DNA of 48,656 bases from Nitrosomonas sp. (GTDB lineage Bacteria; Pseudomonadota; Gammaproteobacteria; Burkholderiales; Nitrosomonadaceae), in the NCBI GenBank assembly GCA_021774055.1, contig JAJFJL010000123.1:1-48656 (forward strand), in the 5' to 3' direction. Shown here piece by piece: positions 9,400-21,705 of this stretch (positions are counted from its first letter, which is position 1; every line of letters starts with the position of its first letter). The notes below the pieces were generated by a model. The model saw only the letters and a program-made list of their open reading frames with translations. It searched no databases and was not told the origin of the DNA. Both the position numbers and the translations under genes were made by a program.

Positions 9400-9765
9400 A
9401 TGATTATGCTTCGAATATTGCTTATTGTGCTATTAAGCTTTGCTTTATCGGTAATGGCTGAACCTGATCAACCTGATGATTTAATGCCGTTGCCAGAATT
9501 AGATGAGCCACCACCATTACCCCCTGAACTTGAATTAGAACTTGAGCTAGACCCAGATTTAGAACCTCAAATCACAATTATTAAGCAAGGAGAAGATACA
9601 GTTGAGGAGTATCGTCTTAATGGTGAACTATATATGATCAAGGTTATTCCTCGTGTCGGTCTGCCATACTATTTGGTTAAAAATAGAGGTTATGGGGCGG
9701 ATATCCATAGAGGGGATCCTGGCAGCAATATTAGCGTACCTATGTGGAAAATCTTAGAATTTTAA
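9400..9765 (+). CDS. DUF2782-family protein
   Basis: Signal peptide, acidic/proline-rich linker, then EYRLNGELYMIKVIPRVGLPYYLV. Confidence 0.75.
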   Translation: MIMLRILLIVLLSFALSVMAEPDQPDDLMPLPELDEPPPLPPELELELELDPDLEPQITIIKQGEDTVEEYRLNGELYMIKVIPRVGLPYYLVKNRGYGADIHRGDPGSNISVPMWKILEF

Positions 9766-9903
9766 TTCCTAGCAAACTTCTACAAATCTGTAATATCATG
9801 TGATAATCAATGAATTAATTCTTATTCGGGAATGAAAAGCAAACTAAATTTCATTCTCAGCCTAAAATAGCTGGCAATCTATTTACTTTCCTTCTTTTTA
9901 ATC

Positions 9904-10854
9904 ATGTCTGTTTTTACGTCTGTTTCTACAAATCAACTTTCTGCTTGGCTACACAATTATTCACTTGGTGATCTAATTGATCTGCGAGGTATTTCATCTG
10001 GAATTGAAAATACTAACTATTTTGTTTTTACAACTAAAGGTAAATACGTCCTAACTCTGTTTGAAAAACTACAAGCAGAAGAGCTACCTTTTTACCTAAA
10101 TCTAATGGCCCATTTATCATCCAATGATATCTCTTGCCCTAAACCAATTCCTACATTAGATAATAAATTACTTGGTGAGTTAAATAATAAACCAGCAAGC
10201 ATTGTTACATGTTTGCCCGGAGTTTCGTTAACACACCCCACTGCAAATAAGTGTGCCAAATTAGGGGAAACACTAGCAAGAATGCATTTATCTGGGCTAT
10301 CTTACCCTGATAAAATAGACAACCCTCGTGGATTAAAATGGCAGCAATCTAACGTACCTGAAATTCTACCTTTTATCTCTGCAGAAGAACAAAAATTACT
10401 TCAACAAGAACTACAATTCCAAGCTTTATTTCAAACTGATGTATTACCACATGGGATCATTCACGCCGACCTATTTTTAGATAATGTATTATTTGATGGT
10501 GATGAAATTGGTGGCATCATTGATTTTTATTTCGCTTGTCATGATAGCTTATTGTATGACCTGGCGATTGTTGTCAATGACTGGTGTATTACTGAAGATA
10601 AGATGTTAGAAACAGCACGCGTAGGTGCTCTACTGCAAGCTTATCATCAAGTTCGCCCATTAACCGCAGTAGAACATCAAGCCTGGCCAACAATGCTGCG
10701 TGCCGGCGCATTACGTTTTTGGTTATCACGCTTAATTGATTATCATATTCCTCGTCCTGGGGAGCTAACATATGCCAAAGATCCTGTGCATTTTAGAGAG
10801 ATCCTTAGAAATCATGTAACAAACCAATATGAACTTATGCGTCTTTGGGTCTAG
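9904..10854 (+). CDS. thrB: Homoserine kinase (APH-fold, ThrB)
   Basis: [22 protein letters not shown]..., [33 protein letters not shown]. Confidence 0.9.
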   Translation: MSVFTSVSTNQLSAWLHNYSLGDLIDLRGISSGIENTNYFVFTTKGKYVLTLFEKLQAEELPFYLNLMAHLSSNDISCPKPIPTLDNKLLGELNNKPASIVTCLPGVSLTHPTANKCAKLGETLARMHLSGLSYPDKIDNPRGLKWQQSNVPEILPFISAEEQKLLQQELQFQALFQTDVLPHGIIHADLFLDNVLFDGDEIGGIIDFYFACHDSLLYDLAIVVNDWCITEDKMLETARVGALLQAYHQVRPLTAVEHQAWPTMLRAGALRFWLSRLIDYHIPRPGELTYAKDPVHFREILRNHVTNQYELMRLWV

Positions 10855-11069
10855 TCAAAATCAGGCCCGCGTTAATATATAAAACGTACCTTCAGGTTAC
10901 GCAAAACTACCAGCATAACTGGCTATACTGAAGATTTTGTGATTGAATATCACACAAAGATAACCTGGATTATTCCCTGAACCAACTACGAAACACATAT
11001 GAAATAACTTTAAAGCTAGTTGCTCAAGTTACTTTATATATGTTCTCAAAGTCTAACTGGAGACAAAAA

Positions 11070-12014
11070 ATGGAATTTCGGAAAGTTAAAGCCAAAAATG
11101 GCTGGCAATGGATTATCAGCGGATTTTATCAATTTCGCAGTACGCCGTTAGGGTGGATCATATTAGTATTCACGCTACTTATGATTGCATTAACGCTGGC
11201 GTTAGTGCCATTGATGGGGCAATTTATTTTCACTCTTATTTCGCCAGTATTCCTTGCTGGAATTATGATGGGATGTCGCGATATGGAACAAGGTAAGCGC
11301 CTACAAATGTCACATTTGTTTGCCGCTTTTAAAACTAAGAATGTCGCATCATTAATTACCATTGGCGGTATTTATTTAATCGGCCAAGTATTAATTGTTG
11401 GTGTTGTCATGATGATTGGTGGCGCAGTAATGACCGACATGCTGTTTTATGGTAAACGTGTTGATGAAAGTGAGTTAATGGCGGTTATGGATAATATGCT
11501 AAGCGCCACATTAGTTGCACTATTGCTCTCTCTACCATTGATGATGGCTGCATGGTTTTCACCGCTTCTAGTAGCCTTTCACGATATGCCTCCGGTCTTG
11601 GCGATGAAACGAAGTTTCTATGCTTGCCTAAGAAATTTCATCCCGTTTCAATTATATGGCTTTACCTTAATAATCTTAGCTGTACTTGCTTCACTACCTT
11701 GGGGACTAGGTTTAATCATATTGATTCCTACTATTTTCACTTCAATTTATGCAAGCTACAAAGATATCTTTCTGTCTGAAACAATTACTATTAAGGAAGA
11801 GAATCCTGAGGTTAGCTATCCTAAAGATGTAGTATGGGCCAATAAAGAAGAAGAGCAGCAGCCGGCCACATCAACTGATACCAACAAAGTTAAGTGCGCT
11901 CACTGTGACACACTAATTGCCAAAATTGATGCTATAGATGACAAAGGAAACTATTTTTGTAGCGATGAACATCGACAACAATATCAACCATCAACTGAAA
12001 ACAACGAGAAGTAG
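11070..12014 (+). CDS. BPSS1780-like membrane protein with C-terminal zinc-ribbon-like (PP0621-like) segment
   Basis: Multiple TM segments; C-terminus VKCAHCDTLIAKIDAIDDKGNYFCSDEH. ORF opens at 11040, but ATG 11070 follows ggagac and gives MEFRKVKAKNGWQWI. Confidence 0.65.
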   Translation: MEFRKVKAKNGWQWIISGFYQFRSTPLGWIILVFTLLMIALTLALVPLMGQFIFTLISPVFLAGIMMGCRDMEQGKRLQMSHLFAAFKTKNVASLITIGGIYLIGQVLIVGVVMMIGGAVMTDMLFYGKRVDESELMAVMDNMLSATLVALLLSLPLMMAAWFSPLLVAFHDMPPVLAMKRSFYACLRNFIPFQLYGFTLIILAVLASLPWGLGLIILIPTIFTSIYASYKDIFLSETITIKEENPEVSYPKDVVWANKEEEQQPATSTDTNKVKCAHCDTLIAKIDAIDDKGNYFCSDEHRQQYQPSTENNEK

Positions 12015-12023
12015 GACATAATA

Positions 12024-13187
12024 ATGCTACAAACAAAAACGCAAGTTAACTATACCCGACCATTCATACTACTTGCCATAATAGCGTTGCTATCATTAAC
12101 GTTAGTATCCAATAGCCTTGCTAACGATGAAATTGAGTTTTTTAAATCAGCTTTTTCAGGTAAGCCAGAGACAATCAATCAACTATTAGAAAAAGGTCTT
12201 GATCCTGATCTACAAAATGAGGAAGGTTTCACTGTATTAATTGTCGCAGCTCAATTTGGTCATACAGATATTGCTAATATTTTGCTAGAAAAAAATGCTA
12301 ATCCTGATTTGCAAAATGAAGGTGGCACGACAGCGCTTATTGTCGCAGCTAAAAATGGTCATACAACAACTGTTGCAGCGTTATTGGAAAAAAATGCTAA
12401 CGTCAATCTGCAAACTAATGATGGTATTAGTGCATTAATGGTTGCCGCGATGAGCGAGCACACCATGATTGTTGATGCTTTATTAGAAAAAGGTGCAGAT
12501 ACCAATCTGCAAACTAAAGATGATGTCACCGCACTAATGGTTGCATCCTTAGGTGGCCATACTGCAATAGTTGAAAAATTACTAGTAAAAGATACTAATA
12601 TCAATACGCAAGCCAAAGATAAAACAAGCGCTTTATATATGGCCGCCCAGAACGGGCATGCTGACATTGTTGAGGCATTATTGGCAAACGGTGCTACCAC
12701 AGATATTAGGGCAATCAATGGTAATAGTGCATTATATATTGCGGTTCAAAACGGGCATATAGAAGCAACCAAGGCATTATTAAACAAAGATATAAATGTT
12801 GATTTGCAAGATAAGAATGAAGCTAGCCCATTAATTCTTGCGGCCCTATATGGTTATAACGAAATTATTGATGTGCTTTTAGATAAAGGAGCCTACGTTG
12901 ATTTACAAGCAAGAAATGGTTTTACCGCACTGATATTAGCTGCTCAAGGTGGTCATACCGCTATTGTTAATAGTTTGCTAGAAAAAAATGCCAGTATTGA
13001 CTTGCAAAATAATGATGGCATTACTGCGCTAATGTGGGCGGCGTTACATAGTCATGAAGATACTGTTGCATTACTATTAGAAAAAGGTGCTGATCCAACA
13101 ATATTAAGTGAAAGTGACAAGACTGCTTTAGATATTGCAAAAGATCCAGGGATTGTTAAATTGCTGGAAGCTGCTATAAAGAAATAA
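12024..13187 (+). CDS. Secreted ankyrin-repeat protein
   Basis: N-terminal hydrophobic signal, then about ten ~33-aa repeats (G.TALI.AA..GH..IV..LLEK.A). Confidence 0.93.
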   Translation: MLQTKTQVNYTRPFILLAIIALLSLTLVSNSLANDEIEFFKSAFSGKPETINQLLEKGLDPDLQNEEGFTVLIVAAQFGHTDIANILLEKNANPDLQNEGGTTALIVAAKNGHTTTVAALLEKNANVNLQTNDGISALMVAAMSEHTMIVDALLEKGADTNLQTKDDVTALMVASLGGHTAIVEKLLVKDTNINTQAKDKTSALYMAAQNGHADIVEALLANGATTDIRAINGNSALYIAVQNGHIEATKALLNKDINVDLQDKNEASPLILAALYGYNEIIDVLLDKGAYVDLQARNGFTALILAAQGGHTAIVNSLLEKNASIDLQNNDGITALMWAALHSHEDTVALLLEKGADPTILSESDKTALDIAKDPGIVKLLEAAIKK

Positions 13188-13195
13188 AAAAACAT

Positions 13196-13256
13196 AAATG
13201 GCCATACATATAATCTACAGCAAGTAATTACGCACAGGGCGTGTATGGCCATTTTT
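13196..13256 (+). terminator. Possible intrinsic terminator after ankyrin gene
   Basis: aaatggccataca ... tgtatggccatttttt inverted repeat followed by a T-run; long loop. Confidence 0.5.
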
Positions 13257-13280
13257 TGCAAGATCTAAGAAATACAATGA

Positions 13281-13450
13281 CTAGTATCTTGCACACGCTA
13301 AATAACTAGGAAAATCTGTGGCAAGAATTGCCGATAATTGTGTTGAAGAAACTTGACGTATACTCAATATGCCTGCGTTTCTTTGCCTTGTTCTCGACGA
13401 CTCTTGCAACTCCCCATATTTTCCTGGTTATTTAGCGCACAAGATACTAG
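13281..13450. repeat. Family A MITE-like element (copy A2, inverted relative to A1)
   Basis: ctagtatcttgcacacgctaaataactaggaaaat ... attttcctggttatttagcgcacaagatactag; interior matches the reverse complement of A1. Confidence 0.85.
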
Positions 13451-13576
13451 AGAGCTTATTAGCTTGATTAGGCAATAAGAAATTCTTTGTTGGCATTATT
13501 AATATTTGGTAAAAGTGACTAACAGCCAAGCTATCTCGACTTAAATTGGTAACCAGCAAGTATAGTTTAAAAGCTG

Positions 13577-14032
13577 TTATTGTTCTTTGGCCAGTGATAA
13601 TACTTTACGTATCGTTTCCAAGGAAAAACCTCGGTTAATTAAAAATCGTGTTTGTTTGTTACGTGTTTTAATATCAATAGGTAAGTTGCCAAATTTTTTT
13701 TGCCATACAGCATAGGCTGCATCTAATTCTGTTTCTTTAAGTTCAGGCAATATCGCATCAATAATATGCCCATCAATACCTTTTTCTTTTAATTCATATA
13801 CGATGCGTTGGTGACCAAACTTGCATCGACGGTTTCGTATTGTTTGTTCTACTACACGCTGAGCTGACAAATAACCCTGTTGCTCTAATTTATCTAATAC
13901 CGCTGGTAATTCTTCTACAATTGATGTTGTTGAGCTAACCATCAACTTTTTTGCTAACTCTTTGCGAGAATATTCCCGTCGTGCCAGATAATTTAAAGCG
14001 CGTGTCGTTAGAGTGGCTTCAGTTGTTGTCAC
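13577..14032 (-). CDS. recX: Regulatory protein RecX
   Basis: [18 protein letters not shown]...[39 protein letters not shown]; overlaps the recA stop by 4 nt. Confidence 0.92.
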   Translation of the reverse strand: MTTTEATLTTRALNYLARREYSRKELAKKLMVSSTTSIVEELPAVLDKLEQQGYLSAQRVVEQTIRNRRCKFGHQRIVYELKEKGIDGHIIDAILPELKETELDAAYAVWQKKFGNLPIDIKTRNKQTRFLINRGFSLETIRKVLSLAKEQ

Positions 14033-15066
14033 TGTGTTTTCTTAGTTTTATCGTCTTTAGTAGTTTTAGCCTGGTCATCGATACCAACTGCGTCACGAAT
14101 TTTTTGTTCAATTTCTTGTGCCATTTTTGCATGTGTTTTTAGGTATTCGCGCACATTATCTTTTCCCTGGCCAATCTTTTCTCCTTTATACGCATACCAG
14201 GCACCTGATTTATCAATTAATTTATGTAACACACCAAGTTCTATGATCTCGCTTTCGCGAGAAATACCTTCACCATAGAGGATATCAAATTCAGCTTTTT
14301 TGAATGGTGGCGCAACTTTATTTTTAACAACTTTTACCCTAGTTTCATTGCCAATTATCTCGTCACCTTTTTTAATTGATCCGGTACGACGAATATCTAA
14401 ACGAACTGAAGCATAAAATTTTAGTGCATTGCCACCGGTTGTAGTCTCAGGATTACCAAACATGACACCAATTTTCATACGTATTTGGTTAATAAATATC
14501 ACCATGGTATTACTACGTTTAATATTCGCGGTTAACTTACGTAACGCCTGCGACATTAGTCTTGCGTGTAGCCCCATTTGTGGGTCACCCATCTCACCTT
14601 CAATTTCCGCGCGAGGTGTTAGTGCAGCAACAGAGTCAATTACTACTACATCAATTGAGCTAGAGCGAACTAACATGTCAGTAATTTCTAATGCTTGTTC
14701 GCCGTTGTCTGGCTGAGAAATTAATAATTCTTGCACGTTAACACCAATTTTCTGGGCATATTGTGGGTCCAGCGCGTGTTCTGCATCTATAAACGCGGCA
14801 GTACCTCCTATCTTTTGCATTTCTGCAATAACTTGTAGCGTAAGTGTTGTTTTGCCTGATGACTCAGGTCCGTAAATTTCAATCACACGTCCTCTAGGCA
14901 GTCCACCAACACCTAATGCAATATCAAGCCCTAACGATCCAGTAGAAACAACTTGAATATCATTGGCAACATCATTCGCACCAAGGCGCATAATTGAGCC
15001 TTTGCCGAATTGTTTTTCAATTTGAGAAAGGGCTGCGGTTAATGCTTTACTTCTGTTTTCATCCAT
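14029..15066 (-). CDS. recA: Recombinase RecA
   Basis: [63 protein letters not shown]. Confidence 0.98.
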   Translation of the reverse strand: MDENRSKALTAALSQIEKQFGKGSIMRLGANDVANDIQVVSTGSLGLDIALGVGGLPRGRVIEIYGPESSGKTTLTLQVIAEMQKIGGTAAFIDAEHALDPQYAQKIGVNVQELLISQPDNGEQALEITDMLVRSSSIDVVVIDSVAALTPRAEIEGEMGDPQMGLHARLMSQALRKLTANIKRSNTMVIFINQIRMKIGVMFGNPETTTGGNALKFYASVRLDIRRTGSIKKGDEIIGNETRVKVVKNKVAPPFKKAEFDILYGEGISRESEIIELGVLHKLIDKSGAWYAYKGEKIGQGKDNVREYLKTHAKMAQEIEQKIRDAVGIDDQAKTTKDDKTKKTQ

Positions 15067-15454
15067 GTTTTTTTCCTGTTTAAATTTTTTATTAAGTTTA
15101 TTGCATAACCAATATGGTAATAATGATCAGGATAATTTTTTTTATGCATGTCCAGTGCAAAGTTGTTGGCAAGGTGTAGATAAAAGTTCATCGCTTCTAG
15201 CAAAAAATTCGAGTATCTGGCTTGCCTGCGATATAATTGGCGAATGTGACTATTAAAAATAGGTATTAAGTGCTGTTGCTGTGTACGATTGATACTACGC
15301 CAGTTTAATCAAGTTTAGCTGGGTATATATATAAACTTTGTGATTATGCTGTAGTTGTTTAATCTGAAATTTATAGCAAGATTGACTGGCTGCTTGCGCA
15401 ATATGCAAATAACAACTATTTGTGCGCATACTTGATTAACTAAACTAAATATAA

Positions 15455-16120
<666 letters not shown>

Positions 16121-16222
16121 ATGTAAATGGTATAGAAGATTCAGATGGCAGTTTATCACCTTGAATTTAAAAGTAATACAGTTATTATATTGATAGTAAC
16201 TTAATCAATAAGGAGAAGAAAT

Positions 16223-17482
16223 ATGGCAGGAAAAAATGCATTTTATGCGCAATCAGGCGGTGTTACCGCAGTTATTAATGCCTCTGCGGCAGGCATTATA
16301 GAAACAGCACGTAAGAATTCAGACAAAATAGCTAAAGTATATGCTGGTCGTAATGGTATTATCGGCGCCCTTACTGAGGATTTGATTGATACTAGCGAAG
16401 ATTCTGCTGCAGCAATTAGTGCATTACGCCATACTCCATCCGGTGGTTTTGGTTCTTGTCGTTATAAGTTAAAGGGGATTGAACAAAATCGGCGTGAGTA
16501 TGAACGCTTGATAGAAGTGTTTAAAGCACATGATATTGGTTATTTTTTCTACAATGGCGGTGGTGATTCTGCTGACACTTGTCTTAAAGTATCACAAATA
16601 TCTGATACCCTCGGTTATCCAATTCAGGCTATACATGTGCCAAAAACAGTTGATAATGATTTGCCGATAACAGATTGTTGTCCAGGTTTTGGTTCGGTAG
16701 CAAAATATATTGCAGTTTCTACTCGTGAAGCAAGCTTTGATGTGGCGAGTATGTCAAAAACTTCAACAAAAGTTTTCGTTCTTGAAGTGATGGGTCGTCA
16801 TGCCGGATGGATTGCAGCAGCTGGTGGCTTGGCTTCTAGTAAGGATTGTGAAATTCCTATTGTTATTCTGTTTCCTGAAATAACTTTTAATAAAGAAAAA
16901 TTCTTGGCTAAAGTAGATGGCTATGTCAAGAAGTATGGTTATTGTTCAGTTGTTGTCTCGGAAGGTGTTCAGGGAGAGGACGGTAAATTTCTTGCAGATC
17001 AGGGACTACGTGACGCTTTTGGGCATGCTCAATTAGGTGGAGTTGCGCCGGTTGTGGCAAATATTGTCAAGGATGGTTTAGGGCTTAAATATCACTGGAG
17101 TGTAGCAGATTATCTGCAGCGTGCTGCGCGTCATATTGCTTCAAAAACAGATGTGGAACAGGCTTATGCTATGGGTGAAGCTGCTGTTGAATTTGCTGTT
17201 GCTGGGCATAATTCAGTGATGCCAACAATAGATCGTCAATCTAATTCTCCATACAGTTGGAAAGTTGGTATGGCTAAGCTTTCCGATGTTGCCAATGTTG
17301 AAAAAATGATGCCTGAGAATTTTATTTCAGAGGATGGTTTCGGCATCACCGATGCTTGTCGTGAGTATCTTGCGCCACTTATTGCAGGTGAAGATTACCC
17401 TCCGTATAAGGATGGGTTACCTGATTATGTGCGACTGAAGAATGTAGCCGTTGGTAAAAAACTGGATGATTTTAAGTTATAA
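16223..17482 (+). CDS. pfp: Pyrophosphate-dependent 6-phosphofructokinase
   Basis: YNGGGDSADTC, HVPKTVDNDLPITDCCPGFGS, EVMGRHAGWIAAAGGLA; Asp in GGGDS is consistent with PPi use. Confidence 0.85.
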   Translation: MAGKNAFYAQSGGVTAVINASAAGIIETARKNSDKIAKVYAGRNGIIGALTEDLIDTSEDSAAAISALRHTPSGGFGSCRYKLKGIEQNRREYERLIEVFKAHDIGYFFYNGGGDSADTCLKVSQISDTLGYPIQAIHVPKTVDNDLPITDCCPGFGSVAKYIAVSTREASFDVASMSKTSTKVFVLEVMGRHAGWIAAAGGLASSKDCEIPIVILFPEITFNKEKFLAKVDGYVKKYGYCSVVVSEGVQGEDGKFLADQGLRDAFGHAQLGGVAPVVANIVKDGLGLKYHWSVADYLQRAARHIASKTDVEQAYAMGEAAVEFAVAGHNSVMPTIDRQSNSPYSWKVGMAKLSDVANVEKMMPENFISEDGFGITDACREYLAPLIAGEDYPPYKDGLPDYVRLKNVAVGKKLDDFKL

Positions 17483-17597
17483 CCAGCAGATATCTAGGTA
17501 ATATTAAGTTAATAGTAAGATGTATAAAATATGTCGCTAAATTTGGAGTTTTGTTTCATTCGCATATAGAATAACAGCTTGTTGTATTTTAGTTTTT

Positions 17598-17764
17598 AAC
17601 CTAGATCATGCAAGTGATCATGCATATAGTGTGTAACAAATTGTTCCATAGAGTGAATTTTATTCTGTATGGAATACTCGTTGATATTTCTAAAGAATAA
17701 AGTTTGCTATATGGAACAATCTGTTGTGCAAAATGTGTATGATCACTTGCAGTGATCTAGGTTT
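17598..17764. repeat. Family C palindromic element (full length, about 167 bp)
   Basis: aacctagatcatgcaagtgatcatgcatatagtgtgtaacaaattgttccata ... tatatggaacaatctgttgtgcaaaatgtgtatgatcacttgcagtgatctaggttt. Confidence 0.85.
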
Positions 17765-17845
17765 AGTAACGTATTCAATGTGGAATTATTTTAGGCCAGA
17801 ATTTCACATGTGTTTTCGGTGGTCTGACTTTAATTGGAGTTTTTT

Positions 17846-19903
17846 ATGGTTAGCGGTATAACTATCGTATTGGGGAGTGCCATTCTGGCCCTGATATTCA
17901 GCGGTATATGGATCAAAGGTATCTATGAAAAACCTGCTGGCAATCAGCGTATGCAAGACATCGCTGCTGCCATACAAGAGGGCGCAACAGCTTATCTAAA
18001 CCGCCAGTATACAACGATTGGTGCAGTTGGTTTTGTGTTGTTTTTAGCCATTGGTATGGCACTAACCTGGGATACTGCTTTTGGTTTTGCATTAGGAGCT
18101 GTTTTATCAGGTGTTGCAGGTTACCTTGGTATGAGTGTATCTGTGAAGTCGAATGTACGTACTGCAGAAGCAGCGCGTCATGGATTGAATGCAGCTCTTG
18201 ATGTTGCATTCCGCGGTGGTGCTGTAACAGGTATGCTGGTAGTAGGATTGGGGCTGCTTGGTGTCGCAGGATACACAGCGTTCTTGTTCAGTGGCGCAGG
18301 TCCAGATGATGTTGCCAGTGATGTCATTAAACCGTTGATTGGATTTGCTTTTGGTGGTTCGCTTATTTCAATTTTTGCGCGTCTTGGTGGTGGAATTTTC
18401 ACCAAAGGTGCGGATGTTGGTGCGGATTTAGTTGGTAAAGTAGAAGCTGGTAGTCCTGAAGATGACCCACGTAATCCAGCGGTTATTGCTGATAATGTTG
18501 GTGACAATGTTGGCGATTGCGCAGGTATGGCAGCTGACTTGTTTGAAACCTATGCGGTAACAATTATCGCCACCATGTTATTGGGTGCTTTGTTGTTTTC
18601 AACTGATACTGGAAACGCCATTATGTATCCACTAATGTTAGGTGCGGCTTCAATTGTTGCTTCTATTATTGGTTGCTATTATGTCAAAATGAGTGATGGT
18701 GGCACTATCATGGGTGCACTATATCGTGGATTAATTGTGGCTGGTGGTATTGCATTGCTTGCTTTTCTTCCAGTTACAGTTTGGTTTATGGGTGATATGA
18801 CTCTTATCCTTGCTGGCAGTGAAGTCACTGGTGGTAATTTAATCATGCGTGTGTTTGCTGCTTCTGCGATAGGTCTTGTGTTGACGGGTGTGATGGTTGT
18901 AATTACTGAATACTACACTTCAACCGATTATCCGCCGGTACAGCATATTGCTGAATCATCAACTACTGGGCATGGTACTAATATTATTTCTGGTTTAGGT
19001 GTTTCAATGCGTGCTACTGCTGCACCTGTATTAATGATTTGCCTTAGTATTTTACTAGCCTACTCATTAGCTGGTCTTTATGGAATTGCGATTGCGGCAA
19101 CTTCTATGCTTTCCATGGCAGGTATTATCGTTGCCTTAGATGCTTATGGTCCGATTACTGATAATGCTGGTGGTATTGCAGAAATGGCTGAAATGCCTGA
19201 ATCAGTTCGTGCTGTTACTGATCCATTAGATGCTGTTGGTAATACAACTAAAGCTGTAACTAAAGGTTACGCCATTGGTTCTGCTGGTTTAGCTGCACTA
19301 GTACTATTTGCTGACTATACGCATGGATTAGAGCATGCAGGTCATATGGTGACATTTGACCTGTCAAATCATATGGTTATTATTGGTCTCTTTATTGGCG
19401 GTTTGATTCCATATTTATTTGCTGCGATGTCAATGGAAGCTGTTGGACGTGCAGCTGGTTCAGTAGTTATTGAAGTACGTCGTCAGTTTAAGGAAATTCC
19501 TGGAATTATGGAAGGAACAGCTAAACCAGATTATTCAAGAGCTGTTGATATGCTAACCAAGTCAGCAATTAAAGAAATGATGGTTCCTTCTCTATTGCCG
19601 GTATTAATTCCTGTGTTAGTTGGTGTGTTCTTAGGTGCACAAGCTTTGGGTGGTGTACTAATGGGATCCATTGTTACTGGTTTATTCCTGGCAATTTCAA
19701 TGACCACTGGTGGTGGCGCTTGGGATAATGCTAAGAAGCATATTGAGGATGGTTATTTTGGTGGTAAGGGTAGCGAAGCTCATAAAGCTGCTGTTACTGG
19801 TGACACTGTTGGTGATCCATATAAGGATACAGCTGGTCCAGCAATTAACCCGCTAATTAAGATTATCAATATTGTGGCATTAATGATAATTCCATTATTG
19901 TAA
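17846..19903 (+). CDS. hppA: Membrane-bound proton-translocating pyrophosphatase (probably K+-independent)
   Basis: [73 protein letters not shown] at 17846 follows ggag. Confidence 0.95.
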   Translation: MVSGITIVLGSAILALIFSGIWIKGIYEKPAGNQRMQDIAAAIQEGATAYLNRQYTTIGAVGFVLFLAIGMALTWDTAFGFALGAVLSGVAGYLGMSVSVKSNVRTAEAARHGLNAALDVAFRGGAVTGMLVVGLGLLGVAGYTAFLFSGAGPDDVASDVIKPLIGFAFGGSLISIFARLGGGIFTKGADVGADLVGKVEAGSPEDDPRNPAVIADNVGDNVGDCAGMAADLFETYAVTIIATMLLGALLFSTDTGNAIMYPLMLGAASIVASIIGCYYVKMSDGGTIMGALYRGLIVAGGIALLAFLPVTVWFMGDMTLILAGSEVTGGNLIMRVFAASAIGLVLTGVMVVITEYYTSTDYPPVQHIAESSTTGHGTNIISGLGVSMRATAAPVLMICLSILLAYSLAGLYGIAIAATSMLSMAGIIVALDAYGPITDNAGGIAEMAEMPESVRAVTDPLDAVGNTTKAVTKGYAIGSAGLAALVLFADYTHGLEHAGHMVTFDLSNHMVIIGLFIGGLIPYLFAAMSMEAVGRAAGSVVIEVRRQFKEIPGIMEGTAKPDYSRAVDMLTKSAIKEMMVPSLLPVLIPVLVGVFLGAQALGGVLMGSIVTGLFLAISMTTGGGAWDNAKKHIEDGYFGGKGSEAHKAAVTGDTVGDPYKDTAGPAINPLIKIINIVALMIIPLL

Positions 19904-19918
19904 TTATTCTTAGAAAAT

Positions 19919-19956
19919 AAAAAAGCACACCAATTTTGTTGGTGTGCTTTTTTTAT
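19919..19956 (+). terminator. Rho-independent terminator after hppA
   Basis: aaaaaagcacaccaattttgttggtgtgctttttttat. Confidence 0.9.
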
Positions 19957-20023
19957 TGGTTATTGATGAATTTAAGATAATTATTTCCTGTAAATGGCAA
20001 GAAATACCTCCACCTTGTTGACA

Positions 20024-21421
20024 CTATTTAGTTTCAGATCCCACCTTAAACCATGCAAGGTTGGCATGTAATTTTACAACTTCTCCAACGATAATAAGAG
20101 TGGGTGGCCGCAAGTTAGCGGATTTAGTTAACCCAGGAAGTGTTTCTAGAGAGCCTGTTATAACCTGTTGCTGTTGAGTGGTTCCTTGTTGAATTATCGC
20201 TGCAGGGAGGGTAGAAGATAATCCATGTGCGATTAATTGTTGGCATAAAACAGGTAACCCAAGTAGTCCCATGTAAACAACAACTGTTTGATGTGGTTTA
20301 GCAAGTGTGGTCCAGTCTAAATCTAGACTATCGTTTTTAAGGTGTCCTGTTACGAAGATACATGATTGTGCATAATCGCGGTGCGTAAGTGGAATGCCAG
20401 CATAAGCTGCCACACCAGATGCTGCTGTGATACCAGGTACTACTTGAAATGGGATATGATGGCTAGATAAAGTTTCAATTTCTTCTCCTCCACGGCCAAA
20501 AATAAAGGGGTCTCCACCTTTCAGTCTTAATACACGTTTGCCTTCTTTTGCAAGCCGCACTAGTAAATTATTAATAGACTCCTGTGGTAAAGTGTGCTTG
20601 TTACGTTCTTTTCCGACGTATATCTGAGTGGCATCACGACGGACCATATTCAGAATTTCGGGTGAAACCAAACGGTCGTAGATTACAACGTCAGCTTGTT
20701 GCATTAAATGCATAGCACGAAAGGTAAGTAAATCTGGGTTTCCTGGTCCGGCTCCAACTAGATAAACTTCTCCACTTGGAGGGGTATCTATTTCGCTATT
20801 GAGTGCTTGTGTTAGATAGTCTTTAGCAGCTTGATCCTTACCTGAAAATACCATTTCAACAAATTGACTGTGAAAAATTTTCTCCCAGAATAATCTACGA
20901 TTCTTGCGGTGGGAAAAATGCTGTTTTACCTGTTCACGAAAATTAGCCGCATAGTTTGCTAAGCGGCTATATGCCTCAGGTATAACAGTTTCTAAATGGG
21001 CACGAAGCAATCTTGCTAGAACTGGTGATTTACCACTGCTAGATATAGCAATGATTATTGGTGAACGATCTACAATTGCCGGCATAATAAATGAACACAA
21101 ATCAGGATTGTCAACTACATTTACTGGGATATGTCTTGATTTTGCGGCAAAATAAACCTTTTCATTAATTAATTGGTTATTTGTCGCGGCAATAACTAAA
21201 GATATTTCGTCTAACTGTTCAGGTTGAAAATCACAAGAAAGATAAGTGATGTTTTTATGCGGTAACTGTTCAGTTATTATTCTATCAAGTGTTGGCGCAA
21301 CAATTTTAATGTATGCGTCAGCTTGTAACAATAATCGTATTTTACGCGCGGCTACTTTCCCTCCACCAACTACCAGGCAGTTTTGTTTTTCTATTTTGAT
21401 AAATATTGGTAAATAATCCAT
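20024..21421 (-). CDS. cysG: Siroheme synthase CysG
   Basis: N-terminal MDYLPIFIKIEKQNCLVVGGGKVAARK; C-terminal VYLVGAGPGNPDLLTFRAMHLMQQADVVIYDRLV, RLKGGDPFIFGRGGEE. Confidence 0.95.
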   Translation of the reverse strand: MDYLPIFIKIEKQNCLVVGGGKVAARKIRLLLQADAYIKIVAPTLDRIITEQLPHKNITYLSCDFQPEQLDEISLVIAATNNQLINEKVYFAAKSRHIPVNVVDNPDLCSFIMPAIVDRSPIIIAISSSGKSPVLARLLRAHLETVIPEAYSRLANYAANFREQVKQHFSHRKNRRLFWEKIFHSQFVEMVFSGKDQAAKDYLTQALNSEIDTPPSGEVYLVGAGPGNPDLLTFRAMHLMQQADVVIYDRLVSPEILNMVRRDATQIYVGKERNKHTLPQESINNLLVRLAKEGKRVLRLKGGDPFIFGRGGEEIETLSSHHIPFQVVPGITAASGVAAYAGIPLTHRDYAQSCIFVTGHLKNDSLDLDWTTLAKPHQTVVVYMGLLGLPVLCQQLIAHGLSSTLPAAIIQQGTTQQQQVITGSLETLPGLTKSANLRPPTLIIVGEVVKLHANLAWFKVGSETK

Positions 21422-21705
21422 TTGTTATTATATATTAGCTTTGTTTGGCACAATAAAAATTATTAACAGGCTTGTTTAATCGTGATGTGGTCTAATAATT
21501 CTGGCTACCCACTTAAGACTGGACATTTTGACATGTTTATTCTTGAAATCAATAGGCGTGCCAGTAATTAGCTTTACTGGAGTTGGTAGCCGATTTTATT
21601 AAATAGAACTATTGGTATAATTCGTACTTTATCCTTGAAATAATCAACTGAATGATCTATGTAGAACTTTATTACATATTTTATTTAGTTGACTAAACCG
21701 TACTC

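Noticed and set aside
9228-9461. Plus-strand ORF 77 aa before the DUF2782 gene
   Set aside because: Overlaps a hairpin repeat and the true downstream start; no domain or convincing RBS.
12359-12718. Antisense ORF inside the ankyrin gene
   Set aside because: Shadow ORF produced by repeat codon usage; no independent start signals.
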